A stretch of DNA of 64,000 nucleotides from Lentisphaera araneosa HTCC2155 (GTDB lineage: Bacteria > Verrucomicrobiota > Lentisphaeria > Lentisphaerales > Lentisphaeraceae), in assembly GCF_000170755.1 (NCBI RefSeq), contig NZ_ABCK01000011.1:62001-126000 (forward strand). The letters run 5' to 3'. The notes under the pieces were generated by a model. It was given only the letters and a program-made list of their open reading frames with translations, was not told the origin of the DNA and ran no database searches. This document shows, in pieces, positions 8,296-17,501 of this stretch. Position 1 is the first letter of the stretch, and every line of letters starts with the position of its first letter. The position numbers were made by a program, and so were the translations under genes.

Positions 8296-9408
8296 ATGGC
8301 TGGCAATTCATTTGGACAAGCTTTTAGAATTACGACTGCCGGAGAATCACACGGCAAAGGCAATGTTGTGATTATTGACGGATGCCCTCCCGGAATAGAA
8401 TTCTCTGAGGACGACATTCAACCTGACCTCGATCGTCGTAAACCTGGACAAAGCTCGGTGACAACTCAGCGTAAAGAATCAGATACTGCAACTATACTTT
8501 CAGGTGTTTTCGAAGGCAAAACTACAGGTACAAGTATCGCTATTTTCGTACCAAACGAAGATCAACGTAGCCGTGATTACTCAAAGATATTTGATAAATA
8601 TCGCCCTGGTCATGCTGATTACACTTTTGACAAAAAATATGGTTTACGAGATTATCGTGGCGGTGGACGCTCTTCTGCTCGTGAAACTATTAGTCGTGTT
8701 GCCGCAGGTACACTCGCGAAAAAGATTATTGCTGAACACGGTATCAATATCGTTGCTTACGTTAAACAAGTCGGTCATGTGGCTGCTCAAATTGCGGATC
8801 CCGCAACAATCACCCTCGAACAAGTGGAAGCAAATATTGTTCGTTGTCCCGATCCCGAAGCTGCTGAAAAAATGATCGACCTTATCAAAGAAGTTCGCAA
8901 AGATCAAGACTCTATTGGCGGCCTCTCCGAAATGGTCATCACTGGAGTCCCACCTGGGTTAGGCGAGCCCGTCTTCGATAAGCTCAAAGCCGATTTAAGT
9001 AAAGCAATCATGTCGATCCCCGCTGTAACGGCTTTTGAATATGGCGCTGGATTCTCGGTAGTTGAGATGCGCGGATCGCAAAACAACGACCTTTTCGAAC
9101 CTACAGAAGATGGTGTCCACACTTCCACAAATAACCACGGCGGAATGCTCGGTGGTATCTCCAGTGGAGAAAACATTATTATGCGTGCCGCAGTTAAGCC
9201 GACTTCTTCTCTACCAAGAGCTCAAAAATCAGTTAACCAAAGTGGTGAAGCTGTGGAGATCTCAACTGGTGGTCGTCACGACCCATGTCTTCTCCCCCGT
9301 TTTGCACCCATCGCAGAATCCATGTGTGCTCTAGTTATTGCCGATCACCTCTTGCGCTGGAGAGCTCAGTGCCCTACACAAACAGGTCCAATTGGAGACG
9401 CTCCATAG
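8296..9408 (+). CDS. aroC: Chorismate synthase
   Basis: Converts 5-enolpyruvylshikimate-3-phosphate to chorismate, the last shikimate-pathway step, using reduced FMN. The frame opens at 8284, but ATG 8296 gives the family start MAGNSFGQAFRITTAGESHG, with GGAA 6 nt upstream; 370 residues. Signatures visible: TAGESHGKG, GIEFSEDDIQPDLDRRKPGQ-type block (Arg/Lys-rich), GGGRSSARETISRVAAG and a C-terminal RHDPCLLPRFAPIAESM. Length is normal for the family. A GmhB-like gene follows 1 nt after its stop, so the two are probably cotranscribed. aroK is separate at 16961. Confidence 0.97.
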   Translation: MAGNSFGQAFRITTAGESHGKGNVVIIDGCPPGIEFSEDDIQPDLDRRKPGQSSVTTQRKESDTATILSGVFEGKTTGTSIAIFVPNEDQRSRDYSKIFDKYRPGHADYTFDKKYGLRDYRGGGRSSARETISRVAAGTLAKKIIAEHGINIVAYVKQVGHVAAQIADPATITLEQVEANIVRCPDPEAAEKMIDLIKEVRKDQDSIGGLSEMVITGVPPGLGEPVFDKLKADLSKAIMSIPAVTAFEYGAGFSVVEMRGSQNNDLFEPTEDGVHTSTNNHGGMLGGISSGENIIMRAAVKPTSSLPRAQKSVNQSGEAVEISTGGRHDPCLLPRFAPIAESMCALVIADHLLRWRAQCPTQTGPIGDAP

Positions 9409-9409
9409 G

Positions 9410-9901
9410 ATGAAAACCATTTTTATTGACCGCGATGGCTGTGTCAATGTTCGTTTAGTTGGCAACTGGGTCATGACCTGGGATGATTTTGAATTTATGC
9501 CTGGAGCTATCTCAGGTATTGCTGCCCTCAAAAAAGCGGGCTACCGCCTGATCCTAGTAACTAACCAACGTTGTATTAACTTAGGCAAGTTTAGCGAAGA
9601 AAAACTAAACGCCCTACACGATAAAATGCAAAATGAGCTCAAAAATGAAGGTGGTTTTTTTGATTCAATCTATCACTGTCCTCACGATCGCGATGAAAAC
9701 TGTGGATGTCGCAAACCAGAGCCAGGTATGCTCCTAAAAGCTGCCGAAGACTTTGGTGATATTGATCTCAGTAAAAGCATCATGCTTGGCGACCAAGAAA
9801 GTGACCGTCTCGCTTCTGAAGCTGCTGGAGTTGGGAACTTTTACCAAATTTCTTCTGAGCAAACCATTGCTGACGCCGCAAAAACCATCCTTGCTCCTTA
9901 A
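9410..9901 (+). CDS. gmhB: HAD-family heptose-bisphosphate phosphatase-like protein (GmhB/HisB-N type)
   Basis: The start at ATG 9410 (1 nt after the aroC stop) is chosen over 9338 because it opens the HAD motif I directly: MKTIFIDRDG with Asp7 and Asp9. 163 residues. Motif II is LVTNQ, and a zinc site C90-x-H92-x5-C98-x-C100 is followed by RKPEPGML; the final Asp motif is GDQESD. These mark the GmhB/HisB-N subgroup, in which GmhB removes the 7-phosphate of D-glycero-D-manno-heptose 1,7-bisphosphate for LPS heptose synthesis. A histidinol-phosphatase role cannot be excluded. It is slightly shorter than typical GmhB (~180-190). No other heptose gene is nearby. Confidence 0.82.
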   Translation: MKTIFIDRDGCVNVRLVGNWVMTWDDFEFMPGAISGIAALKKAGYRLILVTNQRCINLGKFSEEKLNALHDKMQNELKNEGGFFDSIYHCPHDRDENCGCRKPEPGMLLKAAEDFGDIDLSKSIMLGDQESDRLASEAAGVGNFYQISSEQTIADAAKTILAP

Positions 9902-9943
9902 GTCATAACACTCCCAGTAAATTAGAGATACATTAATATTATC

Positions 9944-10756
9944 ATGTTAGGAAATTTTTACATATCTGGTTTTTTTCGCCTCAATGACCAACTTGCCTTT
10001 GCACGTGTTTCTGACGATGTATTGGGACGCCCTCAGTTGAAATTCTGGGTATGGGGTGTTAGCCCTTGGCATAACGAGACAAACCCTCGACTACTGCAAG
10101 TCAATAATCATGAGCACTGGAGTTTAGAACCCTGCTTAAGTTTGACCATGGACATCAAAGAAGGCATTACTCTTTATGCTATTGCTGGCAGTGAGTATGA
10201 AGCTCTTGAATCATGGACACCTAGCCAGCTCTCCAATATCTACTCCGACTGGTCATACATTGGCTATGAAGAAATGTATGAAAAACACCAAAGTGACCCC
10301 GCCTCTATCATAGATTTATTGGTCCCTCTTCTCCAACCCCTTTTACGCTTCAGCCAGTTAAGTAATTTAAATGACTTAGACCCAAAAGGCATGGAACTCA
10401 TGGAACACAGAAAAGCAGCCAAAGCGACTCACAAATCGCAAAGCTTAAAAGAAGACACCGAACAACTCGGTTTTTTTGAATTCTTCCCCTATGAAGGCAA
10501 CGGCTTTGAGTCAATCCAACTCGATCATAAAAAACTTCAAAAGAAATATACAGAAGGCAAGATGCACCAAATCATCAAATCACCTCCTGTCTATATTACC
10601 TATAGAGAAGGTGCCTTTGATGTCCCTGAGCAAGTATTTGTTTACCGCAAACGCGGTAAGTGGTTCATGTACAACCTCGAGGGTCTAGAGGAAATCGCTG
10701 GCCCCTTCCGTAGCAGAAACGCTATTGGAGAAATTATTAGAGATTACCACGCTTAG
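9944..10756 (+). CDS. Hypothetical protein
   Basis: 270 residues, not recognised. No signal peptide or membrane segment is evident, so it is probably cytoplasmic. The N-terminal ~110 residues are rich in Trp/Tyr and beta-prone (WVWGVSPWHNET, HWSLEPCLSLTMD). A middle region from ~145 to 185 is charged and helical. The C-terminal ~50 residues (VFVYRKRGKWFMYNLEGLEEIAG) look like a compact beta domain. It is 42 nt downstream of gmhB and convergent with rph, whose stop is 2 nt away. No canonical Shine-Dalgarno is visible before the ATG. Confidence 0.7.
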   Translation: MLGNFYISGFFRLNDQLAFARVSDDVLGRPQLKFWVWGVSPWHNETNPRLLQVNNHEHWSLEPCLSLTMDIKEGITLYAIAGSEYEALESWTPSQLSNIYSDWSYIGYEEMYEKHQSDPASIIDLLVPLLQPLLRFSQLSNLNDLDPKGMELMEHRKAAKATHKSQSLKEDTEQLGFFEFFPYEGNGFESIQLDHKKLQKKYTEGKMHQIIKSPPVYITYREGAFDVPEQVFVYRKRGKWFMYNLEGLEEIAGPFRSRNAIGEIIRDYHA

Positions 10757-10758
10757 AT

Positions 10759-11475
10759 TTATTCGAAAAATTCGGGATAAATTTTTGCCAACTCTGCACT
10801 AATCTCTTTAGTTCCCTTCTCTCCTGCATCTAAAAGTTCATTGAGTTCTTGGCGACTGAACACCGCCTCTTCACCCGTCCCTTGAACTTCTACAAAATCA
10901 CCTTTTGCCGTCATAATCACATTCATGTCGACATCGGCAGCCGAGTCCTCTTTGTAACAAAGATCAAGTAAAGCCTGCCCCTTTACCACGCCAACACTTA
11001 TAGCCGAGAGTGGCGTTTTTATAATCCCAGAAATATCGACGCCTTGTTCTTCCATTTTTTTCAAAGCATTCATCAAGGCCAGCATGGCTCCATTTATTGA
11101 AGCACAACGCGTTCCTCCATCAGCATTTAGCACATCACAATCAATCTGAATTGTGCGGTCTCCAAGTTTATCCAAATCAACTGCTGCTCGCAAAGTCCTA
11201 CCAATGAGTCTTTGAATCTCAGATGATCTCCCCCCAACTCCCGCTTCTCGTTTTGAACGGGTATGAGTCGCTCCTGGTAGCATGCGGTACTCGGCCGTTA
11301 GCCAGCCTCCTGAACCCGAACTTTTCCACCCTGGAAGTCCATCTTTAATATTAACTGTACAAATCACTTCTGTGAGGCCACATGCTGACAAAGCGGAGCC
11401 TAGTGAATTCTTAACAAATCCAAGTTCAAATTTAATCTCTCTTAACTGGTCGTTTTGACGTCCATCTACTCTCAT
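10759..11475 (-). CDS. rph: Ribonuclease PH
   Basis: 238 residues. A phosphorolytic 3'-5' exoribonuclease that trims tRNA 3' ends. Start MRVDGRQNDQLREI, the phosphate-binding loop GGTRCASINGA and the RSSEIQRLIGRTLRAA block are family signatures. Length is normal. AAGGA lies 8 nt before the ATG. It is divergent from the lipoprotein gene at 11582 and stops 2 nt from the unknown gene at 9944-10756 (convergent). Confidence 0.97.
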   Translation of the reverse strand: MRVDGRQNDQLREIKFELGFVKNSLGSALSACGLTEVICTVNIKDGLPGWKSSGSGGWLTAEYRMLPGATHTRSKREAGVGGRSSEIQRLIGRTLRAAVDLDKLGDRTIQIDCDVLNADGGTRCASINGAMLALMNALKKMEEQGVDISGIIKTPLSAISVGVVKGQALLDLCYKEDSAADVDMNVIMTAKGDFVEVQGTGEEAVFSRQELNELLDAGEKGTKEISAELAKIYPEFFE

Positions 11476-11581
11476 TTTAGAATTCCTTTTAAGTTGACTT
11501 TTAATCCCCTCAAGGTAAGTTGCGAGGTAAATAAAAAAACACGAAACTCCAATTTTCTTTCACTGATTCCACGTATCTTCT

Positions 11582-12556
11582 ATGAGCATAAAAACATTAC
11601 TTTCACTTTTTAGCCTTTTTGTGCTTGGACTCAGTTCATGTAAGCAAGAAAAACGGATCGAACAAGACCATTCACAAACCATTAAAAACTATTCAAAAGT
11701 TCTTGATTTTTCTGAGCAAAACAAAACTAACGAGCTCCAGGATCAATTAAACGAAATGAATGTTGAGGAAAATTTTCATCTCCAAAAACTACAGAAGCGC
11801 CAAGGAGAAGTTCAGCTCATCCTTCGTTGTAATCAATTGCTCAAAGGTAAAAAGTTTAACGAAGCTAAGCAACTCATTGCAATACACATAAAGCAGTTTG
11901 GTCTCTCGAAAGCATTAGAAGACACGTCTCGTACTCTCAAAGCTCTAGAGAATTTTGAAAATTTAAAGATCAACCTAGAGAATGATGTAGCTTCTCTTGA
12001 AACAATAAAAAAAGTCCAAGCAGAAATGCTTCTTGCTTTCCCAAAAAGCAAAAATCTCAACAACCAAAAAATCCATCAATGGTTTCGAAATCAGAGAGCT
12101 ATCATTGCTCATAAAAACAATCAAAAAGCTGAAGATTTGCGCATGATTGCTCTTCTGCAAATCGACCAACTTAATGCTCATCTTAAACTCGATAGTAAAA
12201 GTGGTGCTGAGATTTACTACCATCAACTCAGTCGCGGAAAGAAAATCTCTACTAAAGAAAGGCAACTCGCCAACAGCATTATCACTCTAACTACCAACCA
12301 TAAAAGCAAACCTGCTTCAATTAGCGACCTCATTTTGCAGCTTTATAGCAAAGCCCAAAAACAAAGCATAGCCGAAACACTCATTCAACTTAACGAGATC
12401 AAAAGTGTTTCAAGTATTGATGCCTCTCTCAAAACTAGAATATTACGAGCTTCTTTATCCGCTCATAATATCGACTCAAAAATGCTGAGTGGTCCACCTC
12501 TCTTGACTCCGCCAGCACTTATGGATTTAATAATAAAATCGGAACAACAGGATTAA
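11582..12556 (+). CDS. Putative lipoprotein, helical, unknown function
   Basis: 324 residues. The N-terminus is a lipoprotein signal with lipobox LSSC (Cys20). The rest is Lys/Gln/Asn-rich and predicted mainly alpha-helical, with stretches suitable for coiled coil (about 40-90) and tetratricopeptide-like helical hairpins further on. I do not recognise a family. The SDR gene starts 2 nt after its stop, with that gene's AGGA inside its end, and another lipoprotein follows, so 11582-14453 may be one transcript. Confidence 0.75.
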   Translation: MSIKTLLSLFSLFVLGLSSCKQEKRIEQDHSQTIKNYSKVLDFSEQNKTNELQDQLNEMNVEENFHLQKLQKRQGEVQLILRCNQLLKGKKFNEAKQLIAIHIKQFGLSKALEDTSRTLKALENFENLKINLENDVASLETIKKVQAEMLLAFPKSKNLNNQKIHQWFRNQRAIIAHKNNQKAEDLRMIALLQIDQLNAHLKLDSKSGAEIYYHQLSRGKKISTKERQLANSIITLTTNHKSKPASISDLILQLYSKAQKQSIAETLIQLNEIKSVSSIDASLKTRILRASLSAHNIDSKMLSGPPLLTPPALMDLIIKSEQQD

Positions 12557-12558
12557 AA

Positions 12559-13290
12559 ATGCAATTTAAAGACCAAAACGTCATCGTTACTGGTGGCACA
12601 CGTGGTATTGGCAAAGGTATTGCTGAAAACTTTCTCAAACAAGGCGCGAATGTACTCGTCACCTATAGCGGCAACAAGGCTGCCGCAGATGAATTCTTGA
12701 CCACCAATGAAGAATACAAAGATAATATTTTCACCGACTGCTTTAATGTAGCTGATGCTTCTGCCTGCGAAGAGTTCTTTGAACGCCTTCCCTTTGAAAA
12801 AGTTCACGTACTCGTCAACAACGCAGGAATTCGCAAAGACAATATTGTTGCTATGATGCCAAAAGATGACTGGCAACAAGTTCTCGACATCAACCTTACG
12901 GGGACTTTCAACATGTGTAAGGCTGCAGTCATGAAGATGTCACGTCAACGCTATGGTCGTATCGTCAACATTACTTCTCCCTGTTCTCACTTCGGTTTTG
13001 CGGGTCAAGCCAACTACGCGGCCTCAAAAGCAGGTCAAATAGGCTTAACTCGCTCACTTTCAAAAGAAGTTGCAAAGAGAAAAATCACTGTGAATTGCAT
13101 TTCCCCCGGTTTTATCGGAACAGATCTAATTGCAGACCTCCCAGAAAAACTCGTCGATGAATACAAACAGCAAATCCCCATGAAACGCTTTGGCACTGTC
13201 GATGAAGTCGCTAATGGCGTGAGCTTCCTTGCATCGGAGCAAGCGAGCTATATCACAGGAACTGTTCTCGAAGTCAGTGGCGGCCTCTAA
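12559..13290 (+). CDS. fabG: FabG-like SDR oxidoreductase (3-oxoacyl-ACP reductase family)
   Basis: 243 residues. Classical SDR: cofactor loop TGGTRGIGKG (11-20), NNAG (87-90), catalytic Asn112, Ser140, Tyr153 and Lys157 (YAASK), and PGFIGTDL. The GG...RGIG loop and length fit FabG, which reduces 3-oxoacyl-ACP with NADPH in fatty acid elongation. No other fab gene is adjacent, so it may be a paralogue acting on another acyl or polyketide-like substrate. It sits between two lipoprotein genes with gaps of 2 and 8 nt. Confidence 0.88.
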   Translation: MQFKDQNVIVTGGTRGIGKGIAENFLKQGANVLVTYSGNKAAADEFLTTNEEYKDNIFTDCFNVADASACEEFFERLPFEKVHVLVNNAGIRKDNIVAMMPKDDWQQVLDINLTGTFNMCKAAVMKMSRQRYGRIVNITSPCSHFGFAGQANYAASKAGQIGLTRSLSKEVAKRKITVNCISPGFIGTDLIADLPEKLVDEYKQQIPMKRFGTVDEVANGVSFLASEQASYITGTVLEVSGGL

Positions 13291-13298
13291 GCCTAATC

Positions 13299-14453
13299 AT
13301 GTTCAAACTTCTTGCATTACTGAGTATAGCTGTATCCTTATGCTCATCCTGCAAAAGCAAGCCTGAGCTTTACGCCAAAACTCTAAAAGACATACCGGAA
13401 AGGGCTTACATATACGCTCTTGGTAAAAAAGGTGCACCGGAAGCTCTGTCCTGTAAACTCGCTTGTTTCAGCCACCCAGAAACTGGCAAATCTGTCTCTG
13501 TCTTAGGCATGGTGCACATGGCCGACGCTTCGTTTTATGATCAAGTCCACCACATCGGGCTTGATCATGATCTTAGCCTTACAGAAGGCGTCCATGGTCG
13601 CCCAAGCCTCTCACCTCATAACTTCATTGTCCAGTACATTAGCTCCTACTTCTCGCGTATAAACTATTACAATGACTTAGTCCCTCAGAATCTTCATCTA
13701 CAAGATGGAGGTAATGAGCTCAATGCTGATATGAGCTTAAAAGAATTATCGAAAGAAAGCAGCTTGTTCACTTCATTTATGCAATTGCTATCACTGCCTA
13801 TTATTATAGTAGGTGGTGAAATAAATAATCTTGCCCTTTATACAAAGTACCAGTTAAGCGGCGCCGGCTTAATGGAATCACTCAAATTAAGTGAACTGAG
13901 TCGAAATAGAAAATTACTTTTTGGCCATATGAGAAAAGTAGATGATAAAGATCATGCCATTTTACCAGGCATCCTATCTAGCCGCAACCAGAAACTCTTT
14001 AATTTATTAGAAGCAGAGTTAAAAAAGGACACCATTCAAAGCATACTGGTCCCATGGGGAGCTGCTCATTCCCCCGAGATTGAGAATGAGCTAATTTCCA
14101 AGGGTTTCGTCAAGAATTCTCCTGATCAATGGTTAAAAGCCATTAACTTTCATCCTACAAAAACCCAAAATACAAATCAGTTTTACATCCCCCTCATTGC
14201 CTACTTATACAATGATCAAACATCAACAGAGTATTCATTTTTACTCGCCACCATAAAAGGCGTAGAAAAGAAAAACTTTTCCTCTACTTCCCTACTCTGG
14301 AGCCTGCTCATGAACAAATCTTCTAGCGACAAGCACTATTATATTTCTGTGCTTCCAAGAGTTTTTGACCGCCCTGTATTTTTCGACTACTCAAAAACAG
14401 GTTCACAAAAGCAATTTCGAGCTTTATTCTTCATCAATTATGAATGGCAGTAA
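13299..14453 (+). CDS. TraB/TIKI-like lipoprotein
   Basis: 384 residues with a lipoprotein signal (LCSSC, Cys18). It has the two GxxH motifs of the TraB/PrgY/TIKI clan: GMVH (70-73) in SVLGMVHMADASFY, with Glu96 in SLTEGVHG, and GAAH (254-257) in VPWGAAHSPEIENEL. The same clan includes pheromone-inactivating TraB/PrgY and the Wnt protease Tiki. The Gly, His and Glu residues thought to form the active or metal site are retained. The last ~110 residues are not recognisable. It is probably anchored in a periplasm-facing membrane. A true TraB membrane protein occurs separately at 45350. Activity and substrate are unknown. Confidence 0.75.
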   Translation: MFKLLALLSIAVSLCSSCKSKPELYAKTLKDIPERAYIYALGKKGAPEALSCKLACFSHPETGKSVSVLGMVHMADASFYDQVHHIGLDHDLSLTEGVHGRPSLSPHNFIVQYISSYFSRINYYNDLVPQNLHLQDGGNELNADMSLKELSKESSLFTSFMQLLSLPIIIVGGEINNLALYTKYQLSGAGLMESLKLSELSRNRKLLFGHMRKVDDKDHAILPGILSSRNQKLFNLLEAELKKDTIQSILVPWGAAHSPEIENELISKGFVKNSPDQWLKAINFHPTKTQNTNQFYIPLIAYLYNDQTSTEYSFLLATIKGVEKKNFSSTSLLWSLLMNKSSSDKHYYISVLPRVFDRPVFFDYSKTGSQKQFRALFFINYEWQ

Positions 14454-14603
14454 CATTTTATACTGAAACGTATAGATAAAAGTGGATGTAAAAGCACTTA
14501 AAAAACAACTCAACACACATATTTCTTCAGTTTTACCTAGAAAATCTAGGGCTTTCTAAGGCATAAGGCCGTAGGAACTTCTTTTTTCTAAGGAAAGAAA
14601 TGC

Positions 14604-14609
14604 TATAAT
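14604..14609 (+). promoter_or_regulatory. Possible extended -10 element upstream of ptsP
   Basis: TATAAT at 14604-14609 is preceded by TGC (extended -10) and sits inside the palindrome TGCTATAATTAGCA (14601-14614). No good -35 is visible. It is 50 nt before the ptsP start. A 6-bp hairpin (CCTAGA/TCTAGG, 14536-14550) lies further upstream, after the lipoprotein gene. Confidence 0.4.
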
Positions 14610-14658
14610 TAGCATAATAATTTTTATCTAGTTAAGACCAAATCAACACGAGAGAACT

Positions 14659-16959
14659 TTGAGCGATATAGTTGACATACTAAAACAAGTAACTAACTCA
14701 ATACTTAAGCATGAGCCGACTGCAAAAACCTTGCAGAAAGTGACTGAACTGGTATGTGACAAGTTGCTTTTAGATGTCTGTAGTATCTACACCTACGACA
14801 ACAAAAAGAAGGTATTAACTTTGCGTGCCAATACTGGTTTTGTTAAAAAAGCCAAAGTTTCCTTTTCCATTAATGAGGGTCTAACGGGACTCGTTTTCAG
14901 GGAACAGAACACGATCAACCTCACAAAGCCCATGGCTCACCCAGCATTCACACTGGTGAACTCAATTGGTGAAGAAAAATTTCAATCCTACTTGGGTGTA
15001 CCAATGATTGACAGTAGCGGCTCAACTCTGGGCTGCTTAGTTATCCAAACTCGATCTAGTGAAATGATTGATGAAAAGGTTGTTGACCTAGCAAACACTT
15101 TAGCCTCACAAATGGCCATCCTTGTTTCGCAAGAAGGTCTTCAACGTGTCCTTTCAGATCACACGATTCAGGAACAAGATGAAATCGCTCAAGCCCTCGA
15201 AAATGAAGAACCTGATAGTCATAGCGACTTACAACTTGAAGGTTCAGCAGTTTCACCTGGTGTTAGCTATGGTCCAATCCGCATGCTCAATTCACGTGAA
15301 ATCTGGGACCGCATCGTTTTAGAAACAGGCGATAACCGCCAAATAGAAACAGGACGCTTAGAAGAGGCCATAAAACTTGCCTGCGAAGAAACTGTACACA
15401 TCCAAGAACGTGCTCAAAAAGTCTTTATCGAAGCCGACGCCTCTATTTTCTTTGCACAGCTGCTTCTACTCGAAGACGAAAATTTCATCAAGGACATGTA
15501 CTTTGGCATCGATTTTTATAGCTACACTGCAGAGGCTGCAGTTAAGAATACCGTAGAAAAATACATAAAAAAATTCCAAGAAGCTCGCCTTCCACAATTA
15601 CGTGAACGCGCACTCGACCTCCTCGACGTAGGCATTCGTCTCATACTTCAATTACAGGGACTTGGATTAGAGCAAGAAAGTAGCCAACAAAAGGTTATCC
15701 TCGTCGCTCCAGAAATTATGCCTTCTGATCTAGTTAGAATTCCTAATGAAAACATCCTTGCGATTGTTTGTTCTCATGGTGGCACGACTTCACACACTGC
15801 TATCCTCTCTCGTTCACTTCAAATCCCAGCTGTTATGGGAGTCAATGATATTGACGAACTCTGCCAAGCTGGAGATAGCTTCTTAGTTAATGGTGACGAC
15901 GGCTCGATCGTCATTAATCCTGGCGACGAAATTTTAAAAATGTATGCCGAACGCCTTGAAGCAGGTACAATCAACATAGAGTACCCTAGCGTAAACTTCC
16001 CTACAATTACCAGGGATGAGATATCCGTCAAAATGCGTGGCAATATCTGCATGGTAAGTGACTTTAAGTTACTCGAAAAAGTACAGCATGATGGCGTCGG
16101 TTTATACCGAACTGAATTCATGTTCATGATGCATGAAAACTTCCCGGTAGAAAATGAACAGTATAGAATTTTTCGGCAAGTGGCTAAACTTGGTGAACCC
16201 AATTCAGTTGTTATTCGCGCCCTTGATATTGGAGGAGATAAGCCTCTAGCTTACTTTGATCACGGAACTGAAGATGACCCAATGCTCGGCTACCGATCCA
16301 TACGTATCCTCCTTGAACACCCTGATATTTTCATTCCTCATTTGCGTGCCATGTTGCGCGCTGCCCAGCGTGGAAATATGAAAATTCTCTTTCCAATGAT
16401 TGCGCATTATGAAGATGTTTTGGCACTCAAAAAAGTCATCAAAAAACAAGTTGCTGAACTAAGAAAAATCTATGGACGTAAATTCACTGTTCCACCCTTA
16501 GGAGCTATGATTGAAATGCCTTCAGCTGTTTGCCAGCTTAAGGAAATGCTTGACTACTTTGATTTTGTCAGCATTGGAACCAACGATCTCGTCCAATACT
16601 TTTTTGCTGTGGATCGAGGAAATAAAAAAGTATCTCGTTACTTCTGCCCCATGCACCCATTAATTTTACGCGTACTCAAAAAAATAATCGATACCTGTGA
16701 CAGTAGAGAAAAACCAGTTTCTATCTGTGGTGAAATTGCCAGCAACCCCTTAGCGACTCCGATACTGATCGGAATTGGCTTAATTGACTTTTCCATGACC
16801 CCCATGCAAATCGGAAAAATAAAACACTTGACTTCACAACTCGACTCAAAGAAATGCGCTAAATTAGCCCAGAAAGCTTTGAAATGTACGACTCAACAGG
16901 AAGTCATTGACTTAGTAAAAGCCTTCTATAAAAAAGAGCAGATTTCCATAGAGACCTAA
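14659..16959 (+). CDS. ptsP: PEP-protein phosphotransferase EI-Ntr, GAF-containing
   Basis: 766 residues from a TTG start preceded by GAGAG. Order: GAF domain (~15-160), EI N-terminal domain (~185-310), swivelling phosphohistidine domain with His379 in GGTTSHTAIL, then the PEP-binding TIM barrel (RTEFMFM, RALDIGGDKP, IGTNDLVQYFFAVDR, CGEIASNP). It autophosphorylates with PEP and passes phosphate to an NPr/HPr-type protein; the GAF domain marks the nitrogen-related PtsP branch. No HPr, NPr or EIIA gene is in the window. aroK begins 1 nt after its stop, suggesting cotranscription. Confidence 0.95.
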   Translation: MSDIVDILKQVTNSILKHEPTAKTLQKVTELVCDKLLLDVCSIYTYDNKKKVLTLRANTGFVKKAKVSFSINEGLTGLVFREQNTINLTKPMAHPAFTLVNSIGEEKFQSYLGVPMIDSSGSTLGCLVIQTRSSEMIDEKVVDLANTLASQMAILVSQEGLQRVLSDHTIQEQDEIAQALENEEPDSHSDLQLEGSAVSPGVSYGPIRMLNSREIWDRIVLETGDNRQIETGRLEEAIKLACEETVHIQERAQKVFIEADASIFFAQLLLLEDENFIKDMYFGIDFYSYTAEAAVKNTVEKYIKKFQEARLPQLRERALDLLDVGIRLILQLQGLGLEQESSQQKVILVAPEIMPSDLVRIPNENILAIVCSHGGTTSHTAILSRSLQIPAVMGVNDIDELCQAGDSFLVNGDDGSIVINPGDEILKMYAERLEAGTINIEYPSVNFPTITRDEISVKMRGNICMVSDFKLLEKVQHDGVGLYRTEFMFMMHENFPVENEQYRIFRQVAKLGEPNSVVIRALDIGGDKPLAYFDHGTEDDPMLGYRSIRILLEHPDIFIPHLRAMLRAAQRGNMKILFPMIAHYEDVLALKKVIKKQVAELRKIYGRKFTVPPLGAMIEMPSAVCQLKEMLDYFDFVSIGTNDLVQYFFAVDRGNKKVSRYFCPMHPLILRVLKKIIDTCDSREKPVSICGEIASNPLATPILIGIGLIDFSMTPMQIGKIKHLTSQLDSKKCAKLAQKALKCTTQQEVIDLVKAFYKKEQISIET

Positions 16960-16960
16960 T

Positions 16961-17491
16961 ATGAATATTATACTAATTGGCTTCATGGCCAGTGGGAAAA
17001 GCTCTCTTGGAAGATACATGGCCACGCGAACAAAACGACAAGTGATTGACCTTGATCACGAGATTGAAGAAAAAGCTCAAATGAGTATCCCAAAAATCTT
17101 TGAAACCGTGGGGGAAAAAGCTTTTCGAGATCTAGAAAGCTACGTCACTAAGCTCTGCAAAAATTACCATAATACTATTGTTGCGACTGGCGGTGGCTGC
17201 ATACTTCGCAAAGAAAACCGTGATGCACTCAAACAAGCAGGCTTAGTTGTCTGGCTTAACACATCACCAGAAAATGTACAAAAATACACGGCAAAACGCA
17301 GTAATCGCCCCTTACTAAAGGGAGAGAAGAGCTTAGAAGAGATCGAAAGTATGATGAAAGCTCGAGAAGAATTCTACGCCGACGCCAGCCACTTAAAAAT
17401 AGACGTCTTTAAACATAATCTAGAAGAAATTTTTGAGATTATCCAAGCTTATAAGGATCAATTCTTAGCACAAGAATACGCGAAAGAATAA
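16961..17491 (+). CDS. aroK: Shikimate kinase
   Basis: 176 residues. P-loop GFMASGKSS (7-15), DLDHEIE with the Mg/shikimate-binding Asp, EKAFRDLE with the substrate-contacting Arg, ATGGGC, and the lid region RSNRPLL. It phosphorylates shikimate at O3 in the pathway that ends with AroC (8296). It is directly coupled to ptsP upstream and followed 10 nt later by the Lon-N-like gene. Confidence 0.96.
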   Translation: MNIILIGFMASGKSSLGRYMATRTKRQVIDLDHEIEEKAQMSIPKIFETVGEKAFRDLESYVTKLCKNYHNTIVATGGGCILRKENRDALKQAGLVVWLNTSPENVQKYTAKRSNRPLLKGEKSLEEIESMMKAREEFYADASHLKIDVFKHNLEEIFEIIQAYKDQFLAQEYAKE

Positions 17492-17501
17492 AGAAACACC
17501 T

